The notes under the pieces are model-generated. The model saw nothing but the letters and a program-made list of their open reading frames with translations, was not told the origin of the DNA and did not search any database. The translations under genes and the position numbers were made by a program. A DNA stretch of 64,000 nt from Perlucidibaca piscinae DSM 21586 (lineage in GTDB: Bacteria > Pseudomonadota > Gammaproteobacteria > Pseudomonadales > Moraxellaceae), in assembly GCF_000420045.1 (NCBI RefSeq), contig NZ_ATUE01000005.1, positions 682,001 through 746,000 of the forward strand, in the 5' to 3' direction. The first letter of the stretch is position 1; every line of letters begins with the position of its first letter. Below are positions 9,848 through 18,489 of the stretch, piece by piece.

Positions 9848-10039
9848 GAAAAGACTCCAGGTCGAGCGCGCGGGGCGCGGGGGCGTAGTCGGACTGGGCG
9901 GCAGTATAGCAGCGGCGGTCTCCGGCCGGCGCCCCGCCGAACAACGCCTAGACAGGCTGCTGCCGGCACGGAACAATGCGGTGACCCGCCGGCCACTCCG
10001 GGCCGGCTGTCGCAACGAAACCCTGGCGAGGAGCGAATA

Positions 10040-10459
10040 ATGAGTCTGGCAAAAGAGTTCCGCGAGTTTGCGGTACGTGGCAACGTCATTGATCTGGCGG
10101 TTGCTGTCATCATCGGTGCCGCGTTCGGCAAGATCGTGTCGTCGTTTGTCGGTGACCTGGTCATGCCGCCGATCGGCCTGCTGGTTGGCGGTGTCAACTT
10201 CAGCGATCTGGCCATCACCCTGAAGGCTGCCGAAGGCGATGCCCCGGCGGTGCTGCTGGCCTATGGCAAGTTCATCCAGGCCGTGTTCGACTTCATCATC
10301 ATCGCCTTTGCCATCATGATGGCGGTCAAGGGCGTCAATGCGCTGAAGCGTGCCGAGCCGGCCCCCGAGCCTGCCCCGGCCGCTGCTCCGGAGCCCACGG
10401 CCGAGGAAAAGCTGCTCACCGAGATCCGTGACCTGCTGCGCAAGCAGAACGCCGGCTGA
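10040..10459 (+). CDS. mscL: Large-conductance mechanosensitive channel
   Basis: 139-residue inner-membrane channel that opens under membrane tension to release solutes during osmotic downshock. The N-terminal helix and TM1 are clear: [20 protein letters not shown], then [23 protein letters not shown]2 is [20 protein letters not shown]. The C-terminal helix LLTEIRDLL follows a Pro/Ala/Glu-rich linker. Length matches E. coli MscL (136). GAGGAG lies upstream of the ATG. It is divergent from fbp and 8 bp before the patatin gene. Confidence 0.96.
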   Translation: MSLAKEFREFAVRGNVIDLAVAVIIGAAFGKIVSSFVGDLVMPPIGLLVGGVNFSDLAITLKAAEGDAPAVLLAYGKFIQAVFDFIIIAFAIMMAVKGVNALKRAEPAPEPAPAAAPEPTAEEKLLTEIRDLLRKQNAG

Positions 10460-10467
10460 GCCTGCCC

Positions 10468-11904
10468 ATGAGCATCCTGCCGACCGAGACTGCACGCCTG
10501 CGCATCAAGCGCATGGAGGCGGCACTGATCCGCAGCCACCTTGCGCGTCCGGACGTGCTGCCGGCAGCTGATTACGAGCTCTTGCGCTATGCCCTGGTGC
10601 TGGCGCGTCTGGAGCGCTTCCTGCCCGGCGCTGCCGGTCCCCAGGGGCGCAAGGACGCCGGCAGGCAGGAAATCGAGCTGCATGGCGAGCCGCTGGACGT
10701 GCTGCGCCAGGTGCTGCTGGATCAGCTCTACGGGCCGTTGCGCGAACAGCGCAACGTGATTCTGCGCCTGGCCCAGGTGCGCCAGCAGATCGACAGCGTG
10801 CGCGTGGCGCTGAAGAGCGCGCGTCACGCCCTGCTGGCGGCGCATGTCAACGATTTCTCGGCCGCCGAGCTCGATGCCGAGGTCTGCCACAAGGTGCTGG
10901 TGCTGGCACCGGGTGGTGGTGGCGGCTCGGGCTATGTCTACATCGGCTTCGTGGCACGACTGCGCGAGGCCGGGCTGGCACCGTCCTACATCGTGGGGGC
11001 TTCCATTGGTGCCTTGCTGGGCGGCCTGATGGCGCGTGACCGCGAGCCGGATGTCGAGGCGCTGATGGCCTGGGCCAAGGGCCTCAAGGTGCGGCACATC
11101 TTTGCCCAGCCCAAGGTGGGCAGTGCGCTCAGCCTGCCGGGACTGGTGCGGCTGCATCTGCGCGGCATGGACAAGATGCTGTGTCACCCTGACGGGTCGC
11201 CGTTGCGCATCAAGGATCTGGCGGTGCCTTATGACGCCATGATCGCTGGCGTGCGCATGTCAGCCTATGCCGACATGCCGCAGTTGCCGCAGCGTCGTTC
11301 GCACCTGCTCGGCATGCCGTTGCAGATTGCCGAGCGCATGGTGCAGCTGATCAGCTACTTCAATCCGCAGGTGACCAAGGAGCTGGTGCTGGGACGCGAC
11401 GAGCTCACGCGCGAGCTGCGTGTCGTGGATGCCATCGGCCTGTCTTCCGCCATCCCGGGCGTGCTGCAGTATGCGCCCTGGCGCGAGGACCCCCAGAGCA
11501 TGGCCATCCTCAAGACGCTGCGCGAGGAGCACGGCCTGTTCGCCTTCATGGATGGCGGCACCGTGGCCAACGTGCCGGCGCGAGCGGCCTGGGAAGGCGT
11601 CGAGTCCGGACGCATCGGCACCCGCAATGCCTACTATGTCGCGCTCGACTGCTTCCACCCGCAGTGGGGCGCCGGCCATACCTGGCTGTTCCCGGTCACG
11701 CAGATGATCCAGTCCCAGCTGACCGCCCAGCGTCGCTACTACGACTGGCTGCAGCGCTTCGAGCCGACCCCGTCTCCGGTCAACCTGCTGCCCTCCGACG
11801 AGGTCTTCGACAAGGCCTTCCAGTGGGGCTGGCAGCAGGCCGAAGTGGTGCTTCCGCAATTGCAGGAGGCCTTGCGTCCGTTGCGGCTGCCGGTTCTGGA
11901 CTGA
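10468..11904 (+). CDS. Patatin-like phospholipase
   Basis: 478-residue serine acyl-hydrolase of the patatin fold, predicted to act on phospholipids or acylglycerols. The oxyanion loop GGGGGSGY lies near residues 151-158, the nucleophile motif GASIG has Ser179, and the second catalytic residue is Asp362 in [10 protein letters not shown]. The first 140 residues are charged and helical with no signal peptide or cNMP domain, so a cytoplasmic or peripheral location is likely. It starts 8 bp after mscL and precedes the lipid-desaturation genes. Substrate is not known. Confidence 0.87.
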   Translation: MSILPTETARLRIKRMEAALIRSHLARPDVLPAADYELLRYALVLARLERFLPGAAGPQGRKDAGRQEIELHGEPLDVLRQVLLDQLYGPLREQRNVILRLAQVRQQIDSVRVALKSARHALLAAHVNDFSAAELDAEVCHKVLVLAPGGGGGSGYVYIGFVARLREAGLAPSYIVGASIGALLGGLMARDREPDVEALMAWAKGLKVRHIFAQPKVGSALSLPGLVRLHLRGMDKMLCHPDGSPLRIKDLAVPYDAMIAGVRMSAYADMPQLPQRRSHLLGMPLQIAERMVQLISYFNPQVTKELVLGRDELTRELRVVDAIGLSSAIPGVLQYAPWREDPQSMAILKTLREEHGLFAFMDGGTVANVPARAAWEGVESGRIGTRNAYYVALDCFHPQWGAGHTWLFPVTQMIQSQLTAQRRYYDWLQRFEPTPSPVNLLPSDEVFDKAFQWGWQQAEVVLPQLQEALRPLRLPVLD

Positions 11905-11944
11905 TGCTGTCGCCCGGATCCGGTGCCGGCGTGCAACGGATCCG

Positions 11945-11981
11945 GGTGAACACATAATAATTTAGTGAACATGTGTTGACT
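11945..11981 (+). promoter_or_regulatory. Phased repeat and near-palindrome before the desaturase genes
   Basis: The 130-bp AT-richer gap before the gene at 12036 holds GTGAACA twice (11945-11951 and 11965-11971), 20 bp apart start to start, on the same helix face. The second copy belongs to the 18-base near-palindrome AGTGAACATGTGTTGACT (11964-11981), symmetric except at one base pair position and its centre. Size, symmetry and location suit a TetR-type operator, and DesT-like TetR repressors are known to control desaturase/reductase pairs in pseudomonads. Assignment to DesT is inference. RpoD -35/-10 elements are not obvious. Confidence 0.5.
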
Positions 11982-12035
11982 GTTGTGATGTACGTATGTA
12001 CTCTGAGTGTGTAGTCGTTCACTTGGAGACGCATC

Positions 12036-13133
12036 ATGTCGTCGCAATTTGTACTCAAGCCCTTGTTCAACCGCACCGTCAAGTCGGTCCTGGGCGCCTC
12101 ATTCGTGGATTTCTGGGCCGCCGAGCTCGGATCCGACCAGCGCGTCGAGCGCACCATTGCCCGCGTCGTCGCACGCTGGATGGAAACCGCTGACACCGTC
12201 ACCCTGGTGCTGCAGCCGAACAGCAACTTCCCGGGTTTCCAGGCCGGTCAGCACATCAATCTCACGGTCGAGGTCGATGGCGTTCGCCACACCCGTTCCT
12301 ACAGCTTCAGCGAAGCGCCGAGCAGTGCCGGCCTGATCGCCATCACCGTCAAGCGCGTTCCGGGCGGCCGTGTCAGCAACCACCTGGTCGATTCGGTGCA
12401 GGTCGGTGACCGTCTTGAGCTGGCCAGTCCCTTCGGCGACATGGTGCTGCCGGTGCTCAAGGGCGATGAGAAGTTCCTCTTTCTCGCGGCCGGCAGCGGC
12501 ATCACCCCGCTGATGAGCATGATCCGCGAGCTCGCCAAGCAGGGCATGCCGGCCGATGTGGTCCTGATGTACTGGGCCCGCAGCCGCGAAGACCTGATCT
12601 TCGGCAAGGAGCTGCAGGAACTGGCTGCCCGCCATCCCCGCCTGCGTGTGCAGCCGGTGGTGGAGCAGGCTCCGGCCGAACCGGCTGGCGAGCTGATGGG
12701 TCGCCCGAGCCAGGAGCAGTTCGCGGCTACCGTCGCCGATCTGTCCGAGCGTGCGGTCTTTGTCTGCGGTCCGACCGGCTTCATGAAGGCGGTGGCGGCG
12801 ATCTGCGAGGAGAAGGCTGCGGCCTTCCACGCCGAAGCGTTCACGCCGCCGGTGTTCGTGCCGACCGAAACGGCTGCCATGGTCAAGCTGACCCTGAGCA
12901 AGTCGCGTCGCGAAATCACCGTGCCCGGCGGCATGCCGCTGCTGGACGCCCTCGAGGCACAGGGCATCAAGCCGCGCTCTGGCTGCCGCATGGGCATCTG
13001 CAATACCTGCGCCTGCGGCAAGTCCGGTGGCGTCACGCGCAATCTGCTGGACAACAGCGTGTCGGTTGACGACACCGCCAGCCTGCGCATCTGCGTGAGC
13101 GTCGCCGTCGGCGACCTCACCCTCGACCTGTAA
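12036..13133 (+). CDS. Ferredoxin reductase with C-terminal 2Fe-2S domain
   Basis: 365-residue electron-transfer flavoprotein. About residues 40-145 form the FAD domain, with the FAD-binding HTRSYSFSE. The NAD(P) domain (about 145-265) shows AAGSGITPLMSMIREL and VFVCGPTGFMKAV. A plant-type ferredoxin domain (about 280-365) carries the cysteines of GCRMGICNTCACGKS and the last ligand in LRICVSVAVGDL. It ends 25 bp before the fatty acid desaturase, so it most likely supplies electrons from NAD(P)H to that enzyme, as DesB-type partners do in Pseudomonas. GGAG precedes the ATG. Confidence 0.92.
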   Translation: MSSQFVLKPLFNRTVKSVLGASFVDFWAAELGSDQRVERTIARVVARWMETADTVTLVLQPNSNFPGFQAGQHINLTVEVDGVRHTRSYSFSEAPSSAGLIAITVKRVPGGRVSNHLVDSVQVGDRLELASPFGDMVLPVLKGDEKFLFLAAGSGITPLMSMIRELAKQGMPADVVLMYWARSREDLIFGKELQELAARHPRLRVQPVVEQAPAEPAGELMGRPSQEQFAATVADLSERAVFVCGPTGFMKAVAAICEEKAAAFHAEAFTPPVFVPTETAAMVKLTLSKSRREITVPGGMPLLDALEAQGIKPRSGCRMGICNTCACGKSGGVTRNLLDNSVSVDDTASLRICVSVAVGDLTLDL

Positions 13134-13158
13134 CGCCAGACGAGTCCGGAGACCTGTC

Positions 13159-14292
13159 ATGACACAATTCACCGCAAGCAAGAGCCGTACCCTGACCGCC
13201 GCCGAGATCGAAGCCTTCGGCGCCGAAGTCGAGGCCCTCAAGCAGAAGCATCTGGCTGATGTCGGCGAGAAGGACGCGCAGTACATCCGCAACATCGAGA
13301 AGGCCGTGCGCTACACCGAGATCGCCGGTCGCGGTCTGCTCATGGCCGGCATTTTCCCGCCTGCCTTCGTGGCCGGCGCGACCCTGCTCGGCGTGTCCAA
13401 GATCCTCGACAACATGGAGCTGGGCCACAACGTCATGCACGGTCAGTACGACTTCATGCAGGACCCGCGCTTCGAGGGCCAGACCTTCGAGTGGGATACC
13501 TGGTGCACGGCCGACAACTGGCGCTACAGCCACAACTACATGCACCACACCTACACCAACGTGCTCGGCAAGGACCATGACATCGGTTACGGCGTGCTGC
13601 GCATCTTCCCGGAACAGAAGTGGGAGCCGCGCTTCCTCGCCAACCCGCTGATGGCCACCGTGCTGGCGGTGTTCTTCGAGAACCTGCTGGCGCTGCAGAC
13701 GCTGGAGACCGAAAAGGTCTTCGCCGGCGAGAAGACCTGGAAGGAGTGGTTCAAGCAGGGTCGTCCGACCTTCCGCAAGGCCGGACGCCAGATGGGCAAG
13801 GACTACGTGTTCTTCCCGCTGCTCGCCGGTCCGATGTTCCTGCCGGTGCTGGCGGGCAACTTCACCGCCAACATCATGCGCAACCTGTGGACCTTCACCA
13901 TCATCTTCTGCGGCCACTTCACCGAGGATTCGGAAGTGTTCGCCATCGAGACGCTGGAAAACGAGACCCGCGGCCAGTGGTACCTGCGTCAGATGCGCGG
14001 CTCCGCCAACCTCACCGGCGGCAAGCTGTTCCACATCATGAGCGGCAACCTCAGCCACCAGATCGAGCACCACCTGTTCCCGGAAGTGCCGGGCTGGCGC
14101 TACGCCGCGATGTCGGAAGAGATGCAGGTGATCGCCAAAAAGTACGGCCAGAACTACAACAAGGCGCCGCTGTGGAAGCAGTTCGGCACCGTGGTCGGTC
14201 GCATCCTGCGCCACAGCCTGCCGAGCACGCCGAAGGCGGCACCGGTGCTGCTGGCCAAGAACGACACGGCCGGTCTGGCACAGGCCGCCTGA
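13159..14292 (+). CDS. Membrane fatty acid desaturase
   Basis: 377-residue integral membrane di-iron desaturase that introduces cis double bonds into acyl chains of phospholipids or acyl-CoA. The three histidine boxes are complete: HNVMH (90-94), HNYMHH (125-130) and HQIEHH (300-305). Membrane segments flank them (about 58-80 and 205-235). It is translated 25 bp after the ferredoxin reductase and shares the regulatory region upstream of 12036. Regiospecificity (probably delta-9) cannot be read from sequence. Confidence 0.93.
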   Translation: MTQFTASKSRTLTAAEIEAFGAEVEALKQKHLADVGEKDAQYIRNIEKAVRYTEIAGRGLLMAGIFPPAFVAGATLLGVSKILDNMELGHNVMHGQYDFMQDPRFEGQTFEWDTWCTADNWRYSHNYMHHTYTNVLGKDHDIGYGVLRIFPEQKWEPRFLANPLMATVLAVFFENLLALQTLETEKVFAGEKTWKEWFKQGRPTFRKAGRQMGKDYVFFPLLAGPMFLPVLAGNFTANIMRNLWTFTIIFCGHFTEDSEVFAIETLENETRGQWYLRQMRGSANLTGGKLFHIMSGNLSHQIEHHLFPEVPGWRYAAMSEEMQVIAKKYGQNYNKAPLWKQFGTVVGRILRHSLPSTPKAAPVLLAKNDTAGLAQAA

Positions 14293-14320
14293 CGGCCAAC
14301 GCGACGGAGGCCGGATCGTC

Positions 14321-15532
14321 ATGCAGATTCAATCCATCGTGGTGCCGCCGATGGCGGCACGCCAGCCGGACTGGAAGACCTGGCTCTGGGGCGGGCAGGG
14401 CGTGACCCATCTCGCCCTGCATGCCGCTGCCGAGATCACCGATCTGGTCACCGAGATGCATGGCACCATCAACCAGGTGCCGCTGCCCATCGGTGCGCCG
14501 CCGCCGGCGCCGCGTCTGTCGGCGCCCTGGCCCTACCGGCTGGTGTCGCGCATCTTCCGTACCGCTGCCGGCCTGCTGGTGCGTCTGCCTCTGCAGGCCG
14601 ACCTCAAGCAGTCCAATCCGCTGGCCTTGCCGATGCTGAGTGCCGCCAACGGCGTCTTCGGCGACAAGCTGGAGGCCTGGCAAAGTCCGCTGGCGCTGGG
14701 CATGACCTTGCGCGCCGCTGACAGCGAGGCCCTGGCCTGGTCGCAGCTGGCGCAGTCACCCAAGGCGCGCGTGGCGCTGTTCGTGCATGGCCTGTGCCTG
14801 AGTGAGCGCGAGTGGCAGACCCCGGCCCAGCGTGACTTCCAGGTGGTGCTGCAGCAGAAGGGCTGGTGCACCGGCTACCTGCGCTACAACAGCGGTCGCG
14901 CCATCTGGCGCAACGGCGCTGATCTCGCTGACTGGCTGGAGGAGGCGCTGGCCGCCCACCCGGTGCGCGAGCTGGTGCTGGTCGGACACAGCCAGGGCGG
15001 TCTGCTGATTCGCAGTGCCTTTGCCCATGCCGAAGCCAACGGGCAACGCTGGCCCGAGCGCGTCAGTCATGCCGCCTACGTGGCCACGCCGCACCAGGGT
15101 GCGCCGCTGGAGCGTCTCGGCAACCGTGCCAACGTGCTGCTGGCGATCTCGCCCTACACGCGTCCCTTCATGCGTCTCGGCAACATTCGCAGCGCCGCCA
15201 TCAAGGATCTGCGCTTCGGTCTCATCACGGCCGCCGAGTCGGCGCTCATCGATGACAGTGCGCACGAGGATCCGCGCGAACTGGCGCAGCCTCTGCCGGA
15301 CCATGTGCATCACCTGTTCATCGCGGGCGCACTCGACATGGCCGCTGCCCGCAACTGGATCGGTGACGGTCTGGTGCCGCTGGAGAGCGCGCTGGGTCTG
15401 CATGACGATCCGCGTCTGCTGCTGGATGCGCCCTCGCTGGCTCGTGTCGACCTGGCCAATGTCGATCACATGGCGATCCTCGGTGATGTCCGTGTCTGGG
15501 ACGCGCTTGCCGACTGGTGGTTCAGCCGCTGA
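14321..15532 (+). CDS. Alpha/beta hydrolase, esterase/lipase-like
   Basis: 403-residue alpha/beta-hydrolase-fold protein. The oxyanion segment VALFVHGLCL precedes the nucleophile elbow GHSQGG (Ser at about residue 225), then ATPHQGAPL, and a C-terminal VDHMAI supplies the likely catalytic His. The first 130 residues are a helical extension of unknown role. No signal peptide. It lies 28 bp downstream of the desaturase on the same strand, so an intracellular lipase or acyl-ester hydrolase role is plausible but unproven. Confidence 0.8.
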   Translation: MQIQSIVVPPMAARQPDWKTWLWGGQGVTHLALHAAAEITDLVTEMHGTINQVPLPIGAPPPAPRLSAPWPYRLVSRIFRTAAGLLVRLPLQADLKQSNPLALPMLSAANGVFGDKLEAWQSPLALGMTLRAADSEALAWSQLAQSPKARVALFVHGLCLSEREWQTPAQRDFQVVLQQKGWCTGYLRYNSGRAIWRNGADLADWLEEALAAHPVRELVLVGHSQGGLLIRSAFAHAEANGQRWPERVSHAAYVATPHQGAPLERLGNRANVLLAISPYTRPFMRLGNIRSAAIKDLRFGLITAAESALIDDSAHEDPRELAQPLPDHVHHLFIAGALDMAAARNWIGDGLVPLESALGLHDDPRLLLDAPSLARVDLANVDHMAILGDVRVWDALADWWFSR

Positions 15533-15622
15533 GTCGCCGCACTCGCGTCGCGGCGGCTGCCATGACGATTCCCTGCGCGTCATGCTTCAATGTCCGTGAT
15601 GCGGAATGGACAGGGGAGTGTC

Positions 15623-16264
15623 ATGGCACTGGAACTTCTTCATGGCGCCGACGGGCAGCCACGCTGCGGCTGGTGCGGCAGCGATGCCCTGTACCAGGCC
15701 TATCACGATCACGAGTGGGGCATGCCGGTCGACGATGACCGTCGCCTGTTCGAGAAGCTCTGCCTGGAGTCGTTCCAGGCCGGGCTGAGCTGGCGCACCA
15801 TCCTCGGCCGGCGCGACGGCTTCCGTGCCGCCTTTCATGATTTCGACTGGATCGAGATGGCGCGCATGGGCGACGCCGATGTGCTTCGCCTGCTGCAGGA
15901 CCCCGGCATCATCCGCCATCGCGGCAAGATCGAGGCGGTTCTGCACAATGCGCGCTGCATGCAGGAGCTGCTCGCGCGTGAAGGCTCGCTGGCGGCCTTT
16001 GTCTGGTCCTTCGAGCCGGATCCCGCCAGCCGTCCGGCCGCCGTCACCGTGCCCTGGCTCTGTGCCAACACCACCAGTCCGGCCTCGGAGGCCATGGCGC
16101 GCGAATTGCGCAGGCGCGGCTGGCGCTTTCTCGGACCCACCACCGTTCATGCCTTCATGCAGTCCATGGGTCTCATCAACGACCACCTCGACGGCTGCCA
16201 TGCGCGAGCGCGCGTGACGCAGGCGCGAGCCTCGTTCCGGCCGCCGACCGCCCGGTCGTCGTGA
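15623..16264 (+). CDS. tag: DNA-3-methyladenine glycosylase I
   Basis: 213-residue base-excision repair enzyme removing 3-methyladenine from DNA. Zinc ligands are the N-terminal CGWCG cysteines plus a C-terminal His/Cys pair (HLDGCHARA). Visible are YQAYHDHEWGMP, LFEKLCLESFQAGLSWRTIL with the catalytic-site Glu, IIRHRGKIEAVLHNAR, and FLGPTTVHAFMQSMGLINDH. GGGGAG lies 7 bases before the ATG at 15623. The tail after CHARA (ARVTQARASFRPPT) is slightly longer than in E. coli Tag (187 residues). Expressed in line with its neighbours but functionally unrelated to them. Confidence 0.95.
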   Translation: MALELLHGADGQPRCGWCGSDALYQAYHDHEWGMPVDDDRRLFEKLCLESFQAGLSWRTILGRRDGFRAAFHDFDWIEMARMGDADVLRLLQDPGIIRHRGKIEAVLHNARCMQELLAREGSLAAFVWSFEPDPASRPAAVTVPWLCANTTSPASEAMARELRRRGWRFLGPTTVHAFMQSMGLINDHLDGCHARARVTQARASFRPPTARSS

Positions 16265-16323
16265 CCGCTGCCACGCTGGCCGGGTTTGCCGTAGGCTGAG
16301 GCTTTGCCGCCTCGGAGTCGCCC

Positions 16324-17574
16324 ATGTCCGCATCAGCCCCGTCGTCATCGTCTTCCGTTGCCGTGCAGGCGGTTCTGGACCTGCTGGCACAGGCACGCTA
16401 TGCGCAGGCCATCGCGGCGCTGCGCACGGCCGTGCAGCAGGACCGTCGCGTGCTGGCGGATCCTGCCATCAAGCCCTGGCTCGGGCGGCGCTGGCGCAAC
16501 CTGTTCCTGCAGGCAGCCACTGCTGACCGGCGTGCGGTCAGGGTCGCCCATGGCCTGCGTGGCCTGGTGGGCAAGCGGCGTCCGGTCATGCAGCAGCTGG
16601 GTGAGCGATTCCTGCTGCAGGCCACGGCAGCGGACTGGGACAGCCACCTGCCGCCGGCACAGCTGCCAGCCGGCCCGCGGCCCACGCTGGTGTTCTGCCC
16701 GGGTTTCCTCAATGGCCTGCTGCCTGTGCATGCCTTCGAGCCGGAGCTGCGCGACCTGCAGGATGCCGGCTGGCCGGTGCTGTGTGCCGATGCGCATCCG
16801 GTGCGCGGTTGCGAGGCCAATGTCAGCGACTTGCTGGCGGCGGTACGCGAGGGCCGGGGTTTCCTGCCGGTGCCGGGGCAGGGGGCTGATGTCGAGCTGG
16901 TCAGCGGTCCGCCACCGGGCGACATGGTGCTGATGGGCTACAGCAAGGGCAGCCCGGACATTCTCTGCCTGCTGGCGGCGCATCCCGAGCTGCGGTCACA
17001 GGTGAAGGCGGTGTTCACCTGGGCGGGCGCGATCGGCGGCTCGTTCACCGCCAACAAGATTCATGACCTGATCCGTGGTCTGCCACTGGATGCGGTGACG
17101 CAGCATCTGCACGACTTCCTCAGCCTGCTGCTGCCTGGCATCACGCGCAAGGGCACGCTGCGGCGACTCGACGAATACGCCATCAGCGAGGCCGTGGCCA
17201 GCCTCACCACGCATGAGCGCGAGGCCTTTCTGCAGCGCCACGGTGCCGCGCTGGACGCGCTGGCCATCCCGTTCTTCAACGTCACCGGCGCTACCAGCCT
17301 GTTCGAGGTGCCGACGTTCCAGATGGCGGATTATCTGGCCCTGGCCAAGGTCGATCCCGACAACGACATGCAGGTGACGCAGCAGCAGTCGCGACTGGAC
17401 CTGCCCATGGCCAGCCATCTCGCGACCTTGCACGGACATCACTGGGACATCGCCTATCCGCCATTCCCGCGCAAGCTGCGTCTGACCACGCCGAATCTTG
17501 ATCATCCGTTTCCGCGCCATGCCGGTCTGCTGGCCAATCTCCAGCTCACGGTCGAGCTCGGGCTGGCAGGCTGA
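16324..17574 (+). CDS. Uncharacterised alpha/beta-hydrolase-like protein
   Basis: 416 residues with no signal peptide. A hydrolase-like core starts near residue 118 (RPTLVFCPGFLNGLLPVHAFEPE), followed by a nucleophile-elbow-like MGYSKGS near residue 203. A helical insertion and C-terminal HWDIAYPPFP/LDHPFPRHA segments follow, either of which could supply the catalytic His. The N-terminal 100 residues are helical and basic. I do not recognise a named family. It begins 59 bp after tag and converges on the transglutaminase operon. Esterase-type activity is an inference from the fold motifs only. Confidence 0.65.
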   Translation: MSASAPSSSSSVAVQAVLDLLAQARYAQAIAALRTAVQQDRRVLADPAIKPWLGRRWRNLFLQAATADRRAVRVAHGLRGLVGKRRPVMQQLGERFLLQATAADWDSHLPPAQLPAGPRPTLVFCPGFLNGLLPVHAFEPELRDLQDAGWPVLCADAHPVRGCEANVSDLLAAVREGRGFLPVPGQGADVELVSGPPPGDMVLMGYSKGSPDILCLLAAHPELRSQVKAVFTWAGAIGGSFTANKIHDLIRGLPLDAVTQHLHDFLSLLLPGITRKGTLRRLDEYAISEAVASLTTHEREAFLQRHGAALDALAIPFFNVTGATSLFEVPTFQMADYLALAKVDPDNDMQVTQQQSRLDLPMASHLATLHGHHWDIAYPPFPRKLRLTTPNLDHPFPRHAGLLANLQLTVELGLAG

Positions 17575-17595
17575 GGCACTGCGCAGGCCGGCGGG

Positions 17596-18489
17596 TCAGC
17601 TGCCGGCGTCATCCAGCGGCAGCACGGTGACCTCCACCTCCAGGGTATGGGCGCCGCCGCCGACGATGACTCCGCGCAGCGGCGTCACGTCACTGAAGTC
17701 CCGGCCCCAGCCCAGGGTGATGTGCTGGCAGTCAGGAAGCACGCCGTTGGTGGGATCGAAGTCGGCCCAGCCATTGTGCGGGCACCAGACCGACACCCAG
17801 GCATGCGAGGCGTCAGCACCGATCAGGCGTGGCTGACCGGGGGGCGGGCTGGTCAGCAGGTAGCCGCTGACATAGCGCGCCGGCAAGCCCAGCGAGCGCA
17901 GGCAGGCGATCATCAGGTGGGCGAAATCCTGGCAGACGCCGCGACGCCGCTCCAGCACCTCCTGCAGAGGGGTGCCGATGTGGGTGGCATCCGGGTCGAA
18001 GCTGAAGTCACGGTGAATCTTTGCCATCAAGGCCTGCGCCCCGGCCAGCACCGGCGTGTCGGCGGGGAAGCAGTCGCGCGCGTAGCCGGCGAAGTCATGC
18101 TTGATATGCACATGCGGCGATTCATGACGAAACGCCAGCACCTCAAGATGCGCCTGGGTGCCACGATGGTAGCGGCAGGCAGCCACCACTTCCTGCCAGG
18201 GCAGGCTGCTGTCCGGATCGATCCGGGCGCGTGGCAGCACCTCGACATGCAGCTCGGTGGTGATGATGAGCTGCTGATGCGGCTGTGACAGTTCGAGCAG
18301 GGTGCAGGGGTTCCCGAAGTGATCCTGCTGCTCGCTTTGCAGCTGCGGGTGCGGCTGGATGTACAGACTGCCGCCGAGCAGGCGCTGCCAGGGCAGTGCG
18401 CGCGGCTCCACATGCAGCAGCTGCTGTGACAGCGAGACCATCTGGCTGTATGCGTAGCGGGTTTGGTGGGTGATGCGGTATTCGGCCAT
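17596..18489 (-). CDS. Transglutaminase-like protein (operon gene 3)
   Basis: 297-residue transglutaminase-superfamily protein. An N-terminal beta domain starts YRITHQTRYAYSQMVSLSQQ. The papain-like core carries Cys186 (RRGVCQDFAHLMIACLRSLG), His229 (DASHAWVSVW) and Asp245 (DFDPTNG), so the catalytic triad looks intact. No signal peptide, so it is probably cytoplasmic. Its start codon directly abuts the stop of the ATP-grasp/alpha-E gene, showing tight coupling. In published comparative genomics such proteins accompany circularly permuted ATP-grasp and alpha-E domains in predicted peptide ligation/hydrolysis systems. The actual substrate is unknown. Confidence 0.85.
   Translation of the reverse strand: MAEYRITHQTRYAYSQMVSLSQQLLHVEPRALPWQRLLGGSLYIQPHPQLQSEQQDHFGNPCTLLELSQPHQQLIITTELHVEVLPRARIDPDSSLPWQEVVAACRYHRGTQAHLEVLAFRHESPHVHIKHDFAGYARDCFPADTPVLAGAQALMAKIHRDFSFDPDATHIGTPLQEVLERRRGVCQDFAHLMIACLRSLGLPARYVSGYLLTSPPPGQPRLIGADASHAWVSVWCPHNGWADFDPTNGVLPDCQHITLGWGRDFSDVTPLRGVIVGGGAHTLEVEVTVLPLDDAGS

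Noticed and set aside
9848..10495. N-terminal extension of fbp across mscL
   Set aside because: The frame is open, but it runs antisense through mscL, and the ATG at 9847 has a proper ribosome site and family N terminus.
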